Origin: Sphingomonas panacisoli | GTDB taxonomy: Bacteria; Pseudomonadota; Alphaproteobacteria; Sphingomonadales; Sphingomonadaceae | Direction of reading: 5' to 3' | DNA: 64,000 nt | Assembly: GCF_007859635.1 (NCBI RefSeq) | Contig: NZ_CP042306.1 | Span: 1,984,001-2,048,000, forward strand | Translations under genes and position numbers: made by a program | Shown here: one piece after another, positions 54,587 through 62,748 of the stretch | How the letters are laid out: every line of letters starts with the position of its first letter | Position numbering within the stretch: the first letter of the stretch is position 1 | The notes under the pieces: model-generated | The model's input: the letters and a program-made list of their open reading frames with translations, nothing else | Told to the model about the DNA's origin: nothing | Database searches by the model: none

Positions 54587-54928
54587 ATGTCCACCGAAAC
54601 ACCGAACTGGCTCGACCGCACGACGGCGATCGGCGGATTGCTCGTGCTTGTCCTCGTCGTGATGACCGTCGTGGTCGCCAGCCAAAACCGCAGCCTTCAA
54701 CAGCAGGTCGCCGACGGCCAGGCCAAGCTCGCGAGCGCGCAGGCGGCGGGCAACGTCAATTCTACGCTGATCCGAATGCTGGCCAGCGCCGCGGCCGACA
54801 ATAACGACGCCGCGATCAAGGCATTGTTGACCGAAAACGGCATCACCTTCAAATCGAATGCCAAGGCGCCCGATTCCGCCGCCAAGACCGACGACAAGAG
54901 CGGTGACGCCAAGAAGGATGCGAAATGA
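54587..54928 (+). CDS. Small membrane-anchored protein A
   Basis: 113 residues from the ATG at 54587, preceded by GAAGGGGGGG. A membrane helix at about 14-33 ('IGGLLVLVLVVMTVVVASQN') is followed by a coiled-coil-like stretch and 'ALLTENGITFKSNAK' and a charged Lys/Asp tail. No known family. It overlaps the next gene by ATGA and resembles it (membrane helix, helical stalk, 'L..NG[IV]' near the end). Confidence 0.72.
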   Translation: MSTETPNWLDRTTAIGGLLVLVLVVMTVVVASQNRSLQQQVADGQAKLASAQAAGNVNSTLIRMLASAAADNNDAAIKALLTENGITFKSNAKAPDSAAKTDDKSGDAKKDAK

Positions 54929-55206
54929 GCATGCTGTCCGACCGTCGTTGGGGGCTCCTCCTGACGCAGCTAGCGCTGGCGATATTACTGGTGAGTGAGC
55001 TCGTTCAACTCTGGGCAGCCAACGGCAAATTGTCGCAGGCGATCAGCCAGCAAGCCGGCAATGACGAGACGATCAAGCGCATCAACGCGCAGCTCGATTC
55101 GCTGGCTCGCGGGACGCAACGGCTGGCGCAGGGCGGGAACGCCAACGCGCAGAAGATCGTCGATCAGCTCGCCGCCAACGGCGTCCAGATCAACGCCAAG
55201 CAATAA
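54925..55206 (+). CDS. Small membrane-anchored protein B
   Basis: 93 residues. Membrane helix about 9-31 ('LLLTQLALAILLVSELVQLW'), then a coiled coil ('TIKRINAQLDSLARGTQRLA') ending in 'QLAANGVQINAKQ'. Similar in plan to protein A, which suggests a duplicated pair. Coupled to A (4-base overlap) and separated from the permease start by one base, so all three are probably made together. Confidence 0.72.
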   Translation: MSMLSDRRWGLLLTQLALAILLVSELVQLWAANGKLSQAISQQAGNDETIKRINAQLDSLARGTQRLAQGGNANAQKIVDQLAANGVQINAKQ

Positions 55207-55207
55207 T

Positions 55208-56581
55208 ATGGAGCCGGGCGCGGCCGCCGACGACCGCGCTAATCGACGATTGCCGCGCATTCTCAGCGGCGCGATGGTCGTCGGGCTGACGCTATCGGCG
55301 CTATCGCCTGCGGCGTCGGTCTACGTGACGGGGTCGGAGATTCTCAAGCTCGCCGGGACCGGCGCGGCACTCGCGGTGCTGATCGGCGGTGCCGTTGCGG
55401 TGCTCGCCTCGCTGATCTACGCGGAATTGGGCTCGGCCTATCCGCGCGCAGGCGGCATCTACCCCGGCATCGATGCGATCCTCGGCCGCGGATGGGCGCT
55501 CGCGGTCATCGTCCTGACGCTGGTGACCTCGCCCGCTCTGCTGGCGTTCATTTCCCTCGGCCTGGCCAATTATATCGGCATCTATGCGCCGACCTGGCCC
55601 AAGCCGATCATCGCGCTCGTGCTGATCGTAGCCGCTGCGCTCATCGCCGCCACCAAGCTGAAGACGAGCATGCGCGTGGCCACGATCCTGCTGATGATCG
55701 AACTCGTCGCGGTCGGCGCGCTAGTCGCGATCGGCGTGTTCGATCACGCGCGCGGCGTAGGCGACGTGCTGCTGACGCCGGTATTGCCCGACAAGGCCGG
55801 CGGGCTGATGGCCACGCCCGTGGCAACCATGCTGATCGCCACCCTGTCGGGCGCCTATGCCTGCTCGGGCGCGGGCCTCGCGCTGTATTTCGCGGAGGAC
55901 ATGAAGGGACCCGCGCAAGCGATCGGCAAGCTCGTCGTCATCACCGGTGTGGTGACCGTCATGCTGGTCGCGGGCGCAGTGCTCGCGGTGTCGATGGGCG
56001 CGAGCGACCTTCCAGCCACGCTCGGCTCGGACAGCCCGATCGGGACGTACCTGGCCGCCGCGCTCGGCCCGCGTGTCGCGCCCGTGGCGCTCACAGTCGT
56101 CGTCCTCGCCATCTTCAACAATTTGATCGCGGGAATGCTCGCGTTCAGCCGCTTCCTCTTCTCGTCCGGCGTCGATCAGATCTGGCCGCACGGACTAAAC
56201 GTACGGCTGTCCGCCTTGCATCCGCAGTCGGGATCGCCCGTCTATGCGGTGCTTGCGCTATCGCTGGTCGCGGCGGCGATGCTGGTCATCGGCCAACGCA
56301 ATCTGCTTACGCTGCTCACGGCGGAACTCTTCAGCCCGCTTTCGGTCACGCTGGCGGTGATCGTCGGCCGGTGGCGGCGATTGACGGGCGTCGGGACATT
56401 CAGAGCACCGCTATTCCCACTGACGCCTCTTCTGATCCTCGCCGTGCTCGCCTGCTATTTCACGCTCAACTGGCTCGACCACGACCACGGCCGGATCGCA
56501 CTGATCTGTTTCGGCGTCATCGCGATCGCCTGCTACGCCGGCCACGCTATCCAGGCCCGCATAAACACACGCAGATCCTGA
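55208..56581 (+). CDS. APC-family amino-acid permease
   Basis: 457 residues from the ATG at 55208. About 12 membrane helices. 'LSALSPAASVYVTGSEILKL' (the G-S/G-E helix-1 break) and 'AELGSAYPRAGGIYPGIDAI' match the amino acid-polyamine-organocation family. Substrate unknown. It is in one transcript with small proteins A and B directly after the PEP-CTERM gene, an unusual setting. Confidence 0.87.
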   Translation: MEPGAAADDRANRRLPRILSGAMVVGLTLSALSPAASVYVTGSEILKLAGTGAALAVLIGGAVAVLASLIYAELGSAYPRAGGIYPGIDAILGRGWALAVIVLTLVTSPALLAFISLGLANYIGIYAPTWPKPIIALVLIVAAALIAATKLKTSMRVATILLMIELVAVGALVAIGVFDHARGVGDVLLTPVLPDKAGGLMATPVATMLIATLSGAYACSGAGLALYFAEDMKGPAQAIGKLVVITGVVTVMLVAGAVLAVSMGASDLPATLGSDSPIGTYLAAALGPRVAPVALTVVVLAIFNNLIAGMLAFSRFLFSSGVDQIWPHGLNVRLSALHPQSGSPVYAVLALSLVAAAMLVIGQRNLLTLLTAELFSPLSVTLAVIVGRWRRLTGVGTFRAPLFPLTPLLILAVLACYFTLNWLDHDHGRIALICFGVIAIACYAGHAIQARINTRRS

Positions 56582-56584
56582 TAT

Positions 56585-56605
56585 CCTCGGGCGACGCATC
56601 CGAGG
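56585..56605 (+). terminator. Weak hairpin after the permease gene
   Basis: CCTCGG (56585-56590) and CCGAGG (56600-56605) form a 6-bp stem with a nine-base loop, four bases after the stop. No T-run, so only a possible terminator. Confidence 0.3.
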
Positions 56606-56627
56606 CCCTATCGAAAACGATTGCGAT

Positions 56628-56641
56628 TGTTATCGATGTCA
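56628..56641 (+). promoter_or_regulatory. LacI-type operator in front of the metallohydrolase gene
   Basis: TGTTATCGATGTCA has the central CG and the near-palindromic arms of LacI-family sites. The surrounding 17 bases (56627-56643) are identical to those at 62709-62693 upstream of the trehalase gene, with the same orientation towards the gene. A possible -35 (ATGTCA, 56636-56641) overlaps it and a -10 (CATAAT, 56658-56663) lies 16 bases on, so binding should block transcription. Confidence 0.7.
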
Positions 56642-56683
56642 TTTATCTTTGTTTCTGCATAATTACACCGAGAGGATGACACG

Positions 56684-57736
56684 ATGCGCAGATCGCGAAC
56701 GCTTTTCCTGGCTGCGCTAGCCGTCACCACGCTGACGGCCGGGACCAGCGGCATCGCCGCCCCCGCGACCGACATCCCCACGCTCGCGACCCAAACGACC
56801 GAGGAAGGCCAGACGGTCATCTACGATCGCTATACTTGGCAACGGCGCGAACTCGACAAGCGGCTGCCGGTCACCGAGCCGTGGCCGGACGATTTCAAGA
56901 TCGGCGCGACCCTGCAACGCTACAAGCTCGACACGCCACCGATCCCGGCCACCCTTCCCCTCCCCGCACGCATCATGACCGACGTGTATCTGGTCAATGC
57001 CGAGCCCAATCTGGTCTATCTGATCGATGCCGGCGCCGATGGTCTGGTACTGGTCGATCCCGGACTGACCATGACCGTGCCGGCGATCCTCAAAAACGTG
57101 GAGAAGCTCGGCTTCTCGCCCAGCCAGATCAAATGGGTGATCAACACCCACGCGCATTTCGACCATTCGATGGCCGACGCCGCATTCCAGAAACTCGGTG
57201 CCAAGATCCTGGTCGGACGCCCCGACGTCGCTGCCGTCGAGAAAGGCACATACGTCACCGGAAAATACGCATTCCCCGCGCTGACGAAGGGCGTTTATCC
57301 GACGCTGAAGGTCGATTGGCCGGTGGACGACGGTGAGGAACTCAAACTCGGCAACAAGACCTTCGTCGCGATCGCCACGCCCGGGCACACGCCGGGTTCG
57401 ACCTGTTATTGGCTGACGATCGACGGAAAGAATATCCTGTTCGGCGGCGACACGATCCTGTTCGATTATCGGCTGGGTGCCAATTTGCCGAGCTTCGCCG
57501 ACGCGCAGGCTTATTTCACGTCGCTCAAGAAGCTCGCTTTCTACGGGCTCTATCCCAACACGACACGGTGGGACGTGCTGCTGCCCGGGCACGGCACGAT
57601 GGTGCTCGACCGCGCTTATATGGACGTGCTGAAGGGCTATCAGCAGGTCGAGCTCAACATGACCGACAACACTCAGGTCCAGGCGCTGCCGTTCGCCACC
57701 GACAATTATCGAAAGCTGATGTTCGGCCGTCCGTGA
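56684..57736 (+). CDS. Secreted metallo-beta-lactamase-fold hydrolase
   Basis: 350 residues with a signal peptide (about 1-25). Zinc ligands are intact: His156, His158, Asp160 and His161 in 'INTHAHFDHSMAD', a later His in 'ATPGHTPGSTCYW' and 'LLPGHGT'. The spacing resembles subclass B3 metallo-beta-lactamases, but the 60-residue extra N-terminal part and the sugar-locus setting argue for a different substrate. GAGAGGA is upstream. Followed 40 bases later by the oxidoreductase gene. Confidence 0.87.
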   Translation: MRRSRTLFLAALAVTTLTAGTSGIAAPATDIPTLATQTTEEGQTVIYDRYTWQRRELDKRLPVTEPWPDDFKIGATLQRYKLDTPPIPATLPLPARIMTDVYLVNAEPNLVYLIDAGADGLVLVDPGLTMTVPAILKNVEKLGFSPSQIKWVINTHAHFDHSMADAAFQKLGAKILVGRPDVAAVEKGTYVTGKYAFPALTKGVYPTLKVDWPVDDGEELKLGNKTFVAIATPGHTPGSTCYWLTIDGKNILFGGDTILFDYRLGANLPSFADAQAYFTSLKKLAFYGLYPNTTRWDVLLPGHGTMVLDRAYMDVLKGYQQVELNMTDNTQVQALPFATDNYRKLMFGRP

Positions 57737-57776
57737 TCGGGTTGCGTGCCGGCTCCGGACCGGGAAGGGACGGCGC

Positions 57777-58727
57777 ATGAGAATCGGTCTGCTCGGCGCA
57801 TCGGCGATTGCACCTGACGCCGTGATCCGTCCCGCGTCGGGGCGCGACGACGTGACGGTATCGACGGTCGCGGCGCGCGATCCCGACCGTGCGAGCGCCT
57901 ACGCAGCCGAGCACGGCATTCCAGCCGTCGCCGCCGACTATGCGGCACTGGTCGCGCGCGACGACGTCGACCTCGTCTATTGCGCGTTGCCGCCTGTCGC
58001 GCATCGGGCGGCGGTGAAGCTCGCTCTCGACGCGGGCAAGCCCGTGCTGCTCGAAAAGCCCTATGCGATGCACGCGGCCGACGCGCGGGCGATCGTCGCG
58101 ATGGCGGACGCCGCCGGGCTGCCGGTGATCGAGGCCTTTCATTATTTCTTCCACCCGCAATTCCAGCGCGCGCTGTCGCTCGTCGCCGATGGCGCGATCG
58201 GTACCGTCGTGAACGCCACGGCCTCGTTCGACGCCGCGATCCCGGACGAGCCGGGTCAGCTACGCTGGGACGCGGCACAGGGCGGCGGCGGGATGATGGA
58301 TCTGGGCTGTTATTGCGTCCACGCGCTGCGGTCCCTGCTCCGTGTCGAGCCGACCATACGTAGCGCTGGAGGTGTATTCCGCCACGGCGTCGATGCCACC
58401 TTGACGGCGCAGCTGGACTTCGCCGGCATACCTGCGACCGTCCATTGCTCGATGCTGGGCGGCACCGATCGCGTGCTCCGGCTTGAAGGAAACTCGGGTC
58501 GCCTGACGCTCGACCTGTTCATTGCGCCACACCGGGGCGGCCGGCTGGTACTCGAAACGGCGGCGGGGACGATCGTCGAGCCAGGCGACGCTCGCTCGAC
58601 CTACGACGCGCAACTCGACCATGTGATCCGCGTGTTTCGCAACGAAGAGGCGCCCAGGACCGGTGGCGCCGATGCGATCGCCAACATGGTGGTGATCGAC
58701 GCCTGCCGCGCGGCTGCGCACACCTAG
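57777..58727 (+). CDS. Gfo/Idh/MocA-family NAD(P)-dependent oxidoreductase
   Basis: 316 residues. 'MRIGLLGASAIAPDAVI' is the nucleotide-binding start, and 'VLLEKPYAMHAADARAIV' holds the catalytic EKP motif of the family. The C-domain ('GGGGMMDLGCYCVHALRSLL') is the substrate part with the His/Asp-type catalytic region. Acts on a sugar or sugar derivative, e.g. oxidising a hydroxyl. Its stop overlaps the convergent MFS gene by 4 bases. Likely cotranscribed with the metallohydrolase gene. Confidence 0.92.
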   Translation: MRIGLLGASAIAPDAVIRPASGRDDVTVSTVAARDPDRASAYAAEHGIPAVAADYAALVARDDVDLVYCALPPVAHRAAVKLALDAGKPVLLEKPYAMHAADARAIVAMADAAGLPVIEAFHYFFHPQFQRALSLVADGAIGTVVNATASFDAAIPDEPGQLRWDAAQGGGGMMDLGCYCVHALRSLLRVEPTIRSAGGVFRHGVDATLTAQLDFAGIPATVHCSMLGGTDRVLRLEGNSGRLTLDLFIAPHRGGRLVLETAAGTIVEPGDARSTYDAQLDHVIRVFRNEEAPRTGGADAIANMVVIDACRAAAHT

Positions 58728-59995
58728 GCGACGAGGTCCGGCGACAGCGGTTCGATCGACGCGAGCGGCGTGCGGCGCAGCATGCGCTCGAACACGATCG
58801 TCGCGACCAGCAGCAAAGCAAGCGGCGGCAGGATCGCGAGGAATGCCGCCTTCCCGCTCAACGCCGCGAAGATATGCCCGGTAATGAACGACCCGATCGT
58901 CCCGCCCAGCGCCGACGAAATCAGGATCAGCCCGGTCATCGCCGCATGCCGGTTTTGCGGCAGGCCGCTCAGCACCGACGAACACAGCGCAGGGTAGATC
59001 GGCGCGAGCAACAGGCCGACCACCGGCACGGCGAACGCCGCCGGCGGCAGGTCGAACCAGCCGGCGCGCAGCCCCGCTGCGCTCGGTTGCGTCAGGGGCA
59101 CGACGACCGCCAGAATGACGACCGACAGCGTCATGCCCACGCCCGTGGTCCACACCCACGGTACGCGTCGCAGCACCAGCCCTGCTCCAAGCCGACCGAC
59201 CGCGAGACCAGTCGCCCACAGGCTGGCAAGCTGCACCGCCAGCGCCGCCGGCAAGTTCATGACTTCACGGTTGAAGGTCGGCAACCAACTGCCGATGCTC
59301 TGTTCGACCAGCACGTCGATAAACGCGCAGACGATGAACGCGACGACGAACGGCCGCGCCAACAATCGCGGCATCGCAAGCCATTGCTCGCCGAGGCTCT
59401 GCGTATCGTTTTCCGCCAGACGCTCGTCGAGCGGCGCGAACGCGATCGCCGCGGCGACCAAGAGCGAGGCAATGCCCAGCACCCAATAGACGCCGAGCCA
59501 AGTCGGCCGCGCCGGATCGGCGGAATCGATGAACGCGCTGAACAGCCAATAGCTCGACAGCACCCCGATCATGAACATGCCCTCCAGGGCAGAGGTCATG
59601 CTGGCATGCTGCTTGCGGCTCTCGGTGATCAGCCCGACGATGACGTAGACCGACGTCTTGGCGATCGCGAACGCCGCGCCGACCACGACGAATTGCAGTT
59701 CGAGCAGCCAGAAAGCCGGCGCCAGCGGTACGGCGAAGCACGCCGCCGCGACCGCCAGCAATCCGAGCGCCGTCCCACGCCGATAGCCCAACCGCGCGAG
59801 CAATAGCACGACGACGAACGACGCCGCTGCCGCCGACAGATCCTTGCACCCCTCCAGCAACGCCGCCTGGGTCTTGGGCACCTGAAACGTCAGCACCGAC
59901 TGCAGGATCACCGCCCCGACGCTGTTCATCAGGATCGCGAACAGGAAGAAGGTCAGCGTGATCGCGCCGACGATGGGGAGGTGGCGGCGGTCCAT
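58724..59995 (-). CDS. MFS sugar transporter
   Basis: 423 residues, about 12 membrane helices. 'IVGAITLTFFLFAILMNSVG' opens helix 1 and a second Gly-rich half contains 'IYPALCSSVLSGLPQNRHAA' and 'SALGGTIGSFITGHIF', as in FucP/GlcNAc-type sugar transporters. Probably moves the sugar freed by trehalase or the esterase into the cell. Five bases after the esterase gene, so cotranscribed. Confidence 0.87.
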   Translation of the reverse strand: MDRRHLPIVGAITLTFFLFAILMNSVGAVILQSVLTFQVPKTQAALLEGCKDLSAAAASFVVVLLLARLGYRRGTALGLLAVAAACFAVPLAPAFWLLELQFVVVGAAFAIAKTSVYVIVGLITESRKQHASMTSALEGMFMIGVLSSYWLFSAFIDSADPARPTWLGVYWVLGIASLLVAAAIAFAPLDERLAENDTQSLGEQWLAMPRLLARPFVVAFIVCAFIDVLVEQSIGSWLPTFNREVMNLPAALAVQLASLWATGLAVGRLGAGLVLRRVPWVWTTGVGMTLSVVILAVVVPLTQPSAAGLRAGWFDLPPAAFAVPVVGLLLAPIYPALCSSVLSGLPQNRHAAMTGLILISSALGGTIGSFITGHIFAALSGKAAFLAILPPLALLLVATIVFERMLRRTPLASIEPLSPDLVA

Positions 59996-60000
59996 TCGCC

Positions 60001-61029
60001 TTATCTACCGAGGTGGCCGAGCAGGAATCGCGCCTGTATCTTGAAGGCGCGATCGGATTCGGGCGCGTCGATATATGCCCAGAACGCATGCGGCAGGCCG
60101 TCGAACGACACGAGCTTGTTCTCGACCCCCGCTTCCTCGAGCGCGAGGCAGAAGTTCGACGTAGAGCTCACGAAGACATCGCGCGAGCTGGTCATGCACA
60201 TGGTAGGCGGAAAGCCCTTCAGGTCGCCCAGGATCGGCGAGACCATGGGGTCCGCCGCCGACTGGCCTTTGGGCAAGTAAAACGCATTGAGTAGCCCGGC
60301 CAGCATCTCGTAGCTTTTGTTCGCCAATATCGAATCGCCGCGCCGCGACAGATCGAGGTCACCCGAAAATACCCCGAGGACGCTCGGCATCGGTAGCTTC
60401 GCGGCGCGGATTCGCATCAGCAGTTCCGGCCCCAAGATCGCCCCGGCCGACGTCCCGTAAATGCCGATATCCTTCGCCGCATGCGTCTTGAGCAACTCGC
60501 GATAGACCGCCAGCGCATCGTCGGCCTGGGCGGGAAACGGGCTTTCCGGCGCTTGGCGATAGAGGACAGCCACGACGGGCACGCCGGTCAGCGCCGCGAT
60601 CGGGATATTCTCCGTCAGCGAACCGGAATCGGTGACGAACCCGCCGCCGTGGAGGTTCAAGAAAACGCGCTTCGACGTGGCGGGCGTGCCCGCCTTGCGG
60701 ATGAGGCGGACCTTGACCCCACCCATCGTCGATTCGCTGATATCGACAGCATATTTCTTGCGCTGGAGCGCGCCGAAGGTTTGTTGATACTGGTCGATGA
60801 ACTTACGTTGATCGGCGAGCGACGGCATCTTGTTCGGATTGTCCGTGCTGCCGGTCGTGATCGCGGTGCGCGCCTGTTCGGACAGCGTTGCCGGCAAAGG
60901 CTGCATCGTCGGCGCCGGCGTCGGCATGGGGATGGGCGCTGCCGGCGCGGTCGATTGCGCCACGGCGTAGCTCGACATCGCGATCATCGGCAACAACGGC
61001 GCCGCGCGCCGAATCCAAGCCTTGGCCAT
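60001..61029 (-). CDS. Secreted HSL-family esterase
   Basis: 342 residues from the ATG at 61027-61029; the ATG at 61035 abuts the ribosome site AGAGGAG, which fits the later start. Signal peptide about 1-24. 'VFLNLHGGGFVTDSGS' (oxyanion) and 'IGIYGTSAGAILGPELL' (nucleophile) mark a hormone-sensitive-lipase-type esterase; 'DGLPHAFWAY' holds the His. Pro/Ala-rich linker near residues 30-45. It lies between trehalase (two-base gap) and the MFS gene, so it probably de-esterifies the sugar substrate. Confidence 0.88.
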   Translation of the reverse strand: MAKAWIRRAAPLLPMIAMSSYAVAQSTAPAAPIPMPTPAPTMQPLPATLSEQARTAITTGSTDNPNKMPSLADQRKFIDQYQQTFGALQRKKYAVDISESTMGGVKVRLIRKAGTPATSKRVFLNLHGGGFVTDSGSLTENIPIAALTGVPVVAVLYRQAPESPFPAQADDALAVYRELLKTHAAKDIGIYGTSAGAILGPELLMRIRAAKLPMPSVLGVFSGDLDLSRRGDSILANKSYEMLAGLLNAFYLPKGQSAADPMVSPILGDLKGFPPTMCMTSSRDVFVSSTSNFCLALEEAGVENKLVSFDGLPHAFWAYIDAPESDRAFKIQARFLLGHLGR

Positions 61030-61031
61030 CG

Positions 61032-62561
61032 TCATCTCCTCTGTTTGTCGCGCTCGGCCAGCAACGCCTTCACCACGCCGTTGGTCCAGCCAAACCCTTG
61101 CTGGTTGGGGTATTCGCCGCCGCTGGCCGGGCGGCCGTGTTCGATATCGTATTTCTCGAACAGCGCGCCGGTCTGGTCGTAAAACGCTTCGACCGTCGAT
61201 AGCCATCGATCGGCGATCATGTCCGCCAGCGCATCGTGTCCGTAACGCCGAAGCCCGGCGACCGCGATCCATTGCAGCGGCGCCCAGCCGTTCGGAGCAT
61301 CCCATTGCTGCGCCGTTTCGACCGTGGTCGTCCGCAGACCGCCCGGTGCGAGCAGATCGCGCTCGGCCGTGCGCGCGACGTCCGCTGCTTGTTCGGGCGT
61401 CGCAATACCGGCGAACAGCGGATATAGTCCGGCAGCGGTCGCGCCGGCGGTCGGCCGCCGTTCGATCCAATGCCAATCGCCGAACCGGCGCTCTTCCGCG
61501 ATCCAGCAATAATGCAGGATTGCCGCCGCCCGCTGATCGGCGCGTCGACGATAGTCGGCGGCCGTCGTCGCGTCGCCCAACGCCGCACTTTCTTCGGCGA
61601 TGTGGCGTTCACTGAGATACAGCAGGCAATTGAGATCGACCGGCACGATCGCGCAGGTATCGATCGTCGCCAGACTTGCAGCATCGCGCAGCCAGCGCGA
61701 ACTGAAGTCCCAGCCGCTTTCGGCAGCGGCGCGCAGGTCACGATACACATCGGCGGTCGGACGATCGGCACCGGCGGCGACCGCGACGTCCTCGGCATAC
61801 GCCTCGGGCCGCGGCGTGTCGGACGCGTCCCAATATCGATTGAGCACGGCGTCATCGGACAGCCGGACCACATGCGCGCTCGCACCCGGTGCGGCGAGAT
61901 GGTTCTCGCCTTGCATCCAATAGTCATGTTCGCGGCGTAGTGCCGCGAGACGGCGGCGATGCACGTCGGGCGCCGGATCGCGTGACAGTTGCGTCATCAG
62001 CGCGAGGAACGGCGGCTGCGATCGCGACAGGAAATACGACCGCGTGCCGTTGGGGATATGTCCGTACCGCTCGATCAGGGACACGAAATTGTCGAGCATC
62101 GACTCGACCAGCGCATCCCGCCCGTCGATCGCCAGCCCCAGCATCGTAAAGTAGCTGTCCCAGTAATATATCTCGCGAAACCGCCCGCCGGGGATGACGT
62201 ACGGCGACGGCAGCGGAAGCGCGGACGACCATGGCCCACCCGGTTGCGCGGTGACGACGAGATCGTCCCACAACGCGGCGATATGGTCGCCGATGCTTGC
62301 CTGATCATCGGGTGGATCGAGCCGAGGTGGTGGTGGCGGATCGAAATTCCGTTCGACGAACGCGCGAAGTTCATCGTCGCCTTGCGGCCGTTGCGCGTCC
62401 CATGCCGCCATGATGTCGGCCGGCGCGCGGCGCGGCTCCATGTCGGGAAAGGTCTTGCCGTCGCCGAACAACCGCCGCTGCTGTACCGCGACGAACAGAT
62501 CGCCGAAGAGTTCGTCGGGTCCGGGCGGCACGGAATTAGCAACAGGGACGTGACGATTCAT
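61032..62561 (-). CDS. treF: Trehalase, glycoside hydrolase family 37
   Basis: 509 residues from the ATG at 62559-62561 (a TTG at 62582 would add seven residues). Both trehalase signatures are present: 'PGGRFREIYYWDSY' (124-137) and 'QWDAPNGWAP' (419-428). Expected catalytic residues: Asp285 in 'ESGWDFSSRW' and Glu469 in 'ALFEKYDI'. It cuts alpha,alpha-trehalose into two glucose molecules. No signal peptide, so probably cytoplasmic (TreF type); the symbol is by function only. First gene of the minus-strand unit, with two LacI-type sites upstream. Confidence 0.93.
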   Translation of the reverse strand: MNRHVPVANSVPPGPDELFGDLFVAVQQRRLFGDGKTFPDMEPRRAPADIMAAWDAQRPQGDDELRAFVERNFDPPPPPRLDPPDDQASIGDHIAALWDDLVVTAQPGGPWSSALPLPSPYVIPGGRFREIYYWDSYFTMLGLAIDGRDALVESMLDNFVSLIERYGHIPNGTRSYFLSRSQPPFLALMTQLSRDPAPDVHRRRLAALRREHDYWMQGENHLAAPGASAHVVRLSDDAVLNRYWDASDTPRPEAYAEDVAVAAGADRPTADVYRDLRAAAESGWDFSSRWLRDAASLATIDTCAIVPVDLNCLLYLSERHIAEESAALGDATTAADYRRRADQRAAAILHYCWIAEERRFGDWHWIERRPTAGATAAGLYPLFAGIATPEQAADVARTAERDLLAPGGLRTTTVETAQQWDAPNGWAPLQWIAVAGLRRYGHDALADMIADRWLSTVEAFYDQTGALFEKYDIEHGRPASGGEYPNQQGFGWTNGVVKALLAERDKQRR

Positions 62562-62694
62562 CGCGCCGCCGCTCCGAGGCAAGTCACGATGACGCTGAAA
62601 CGGAACATCGACGGCGTCACGCGCAAGGTACCGGCCCCTCCTGCATCGGCCAGCCAGTGCGGCTCGCCAATGACGGGACAGAGCTACTCGCGAA

Positions 62695-62708
62695 TGACAT
62701 CGATAACA
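62695..62708 (-). promoter_or_regulatory. LacI-type operator 1 upstream of the trehalase operon
   Basis: Read on the minus strand this is TGTTATCGATGTCA, identical to the site at 56628-56641; 17 consecutive bases (62693-62709) are shared. It lies 132 bases upstream of the trehalase start. A minus-strand TTGTTA (-35-like) overlaps it. Confidence 0.7.
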
Positions 62709-62718
62709 AGAGCGATAA

Positions 62719-62732
62719 TGATATCGATACCA
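62719..62732 (-). promoter_or_regulatory. LacI-type operator 2 upstream of the trehalase operon
   Basis: TGATATCGATACCA is a second near-palindrome with the same ATCGAT core. Its start is 24 bases from that of operator 1, so both may be occupied together on one side of the helix. It lies just downstream of the LacI stop. Confidence 0.6.
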
Positions 62733-62748
62733 ACGAACTGATAAAGCG

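Noticed and set aside
56684..57736. Beta-lactam resistance gene
   Set aside because: Zinc ligands are shared by all metallo-beta-lactamase-fold hydrolases; the extended N-terminus and sugar-locus operator point to another substrate.
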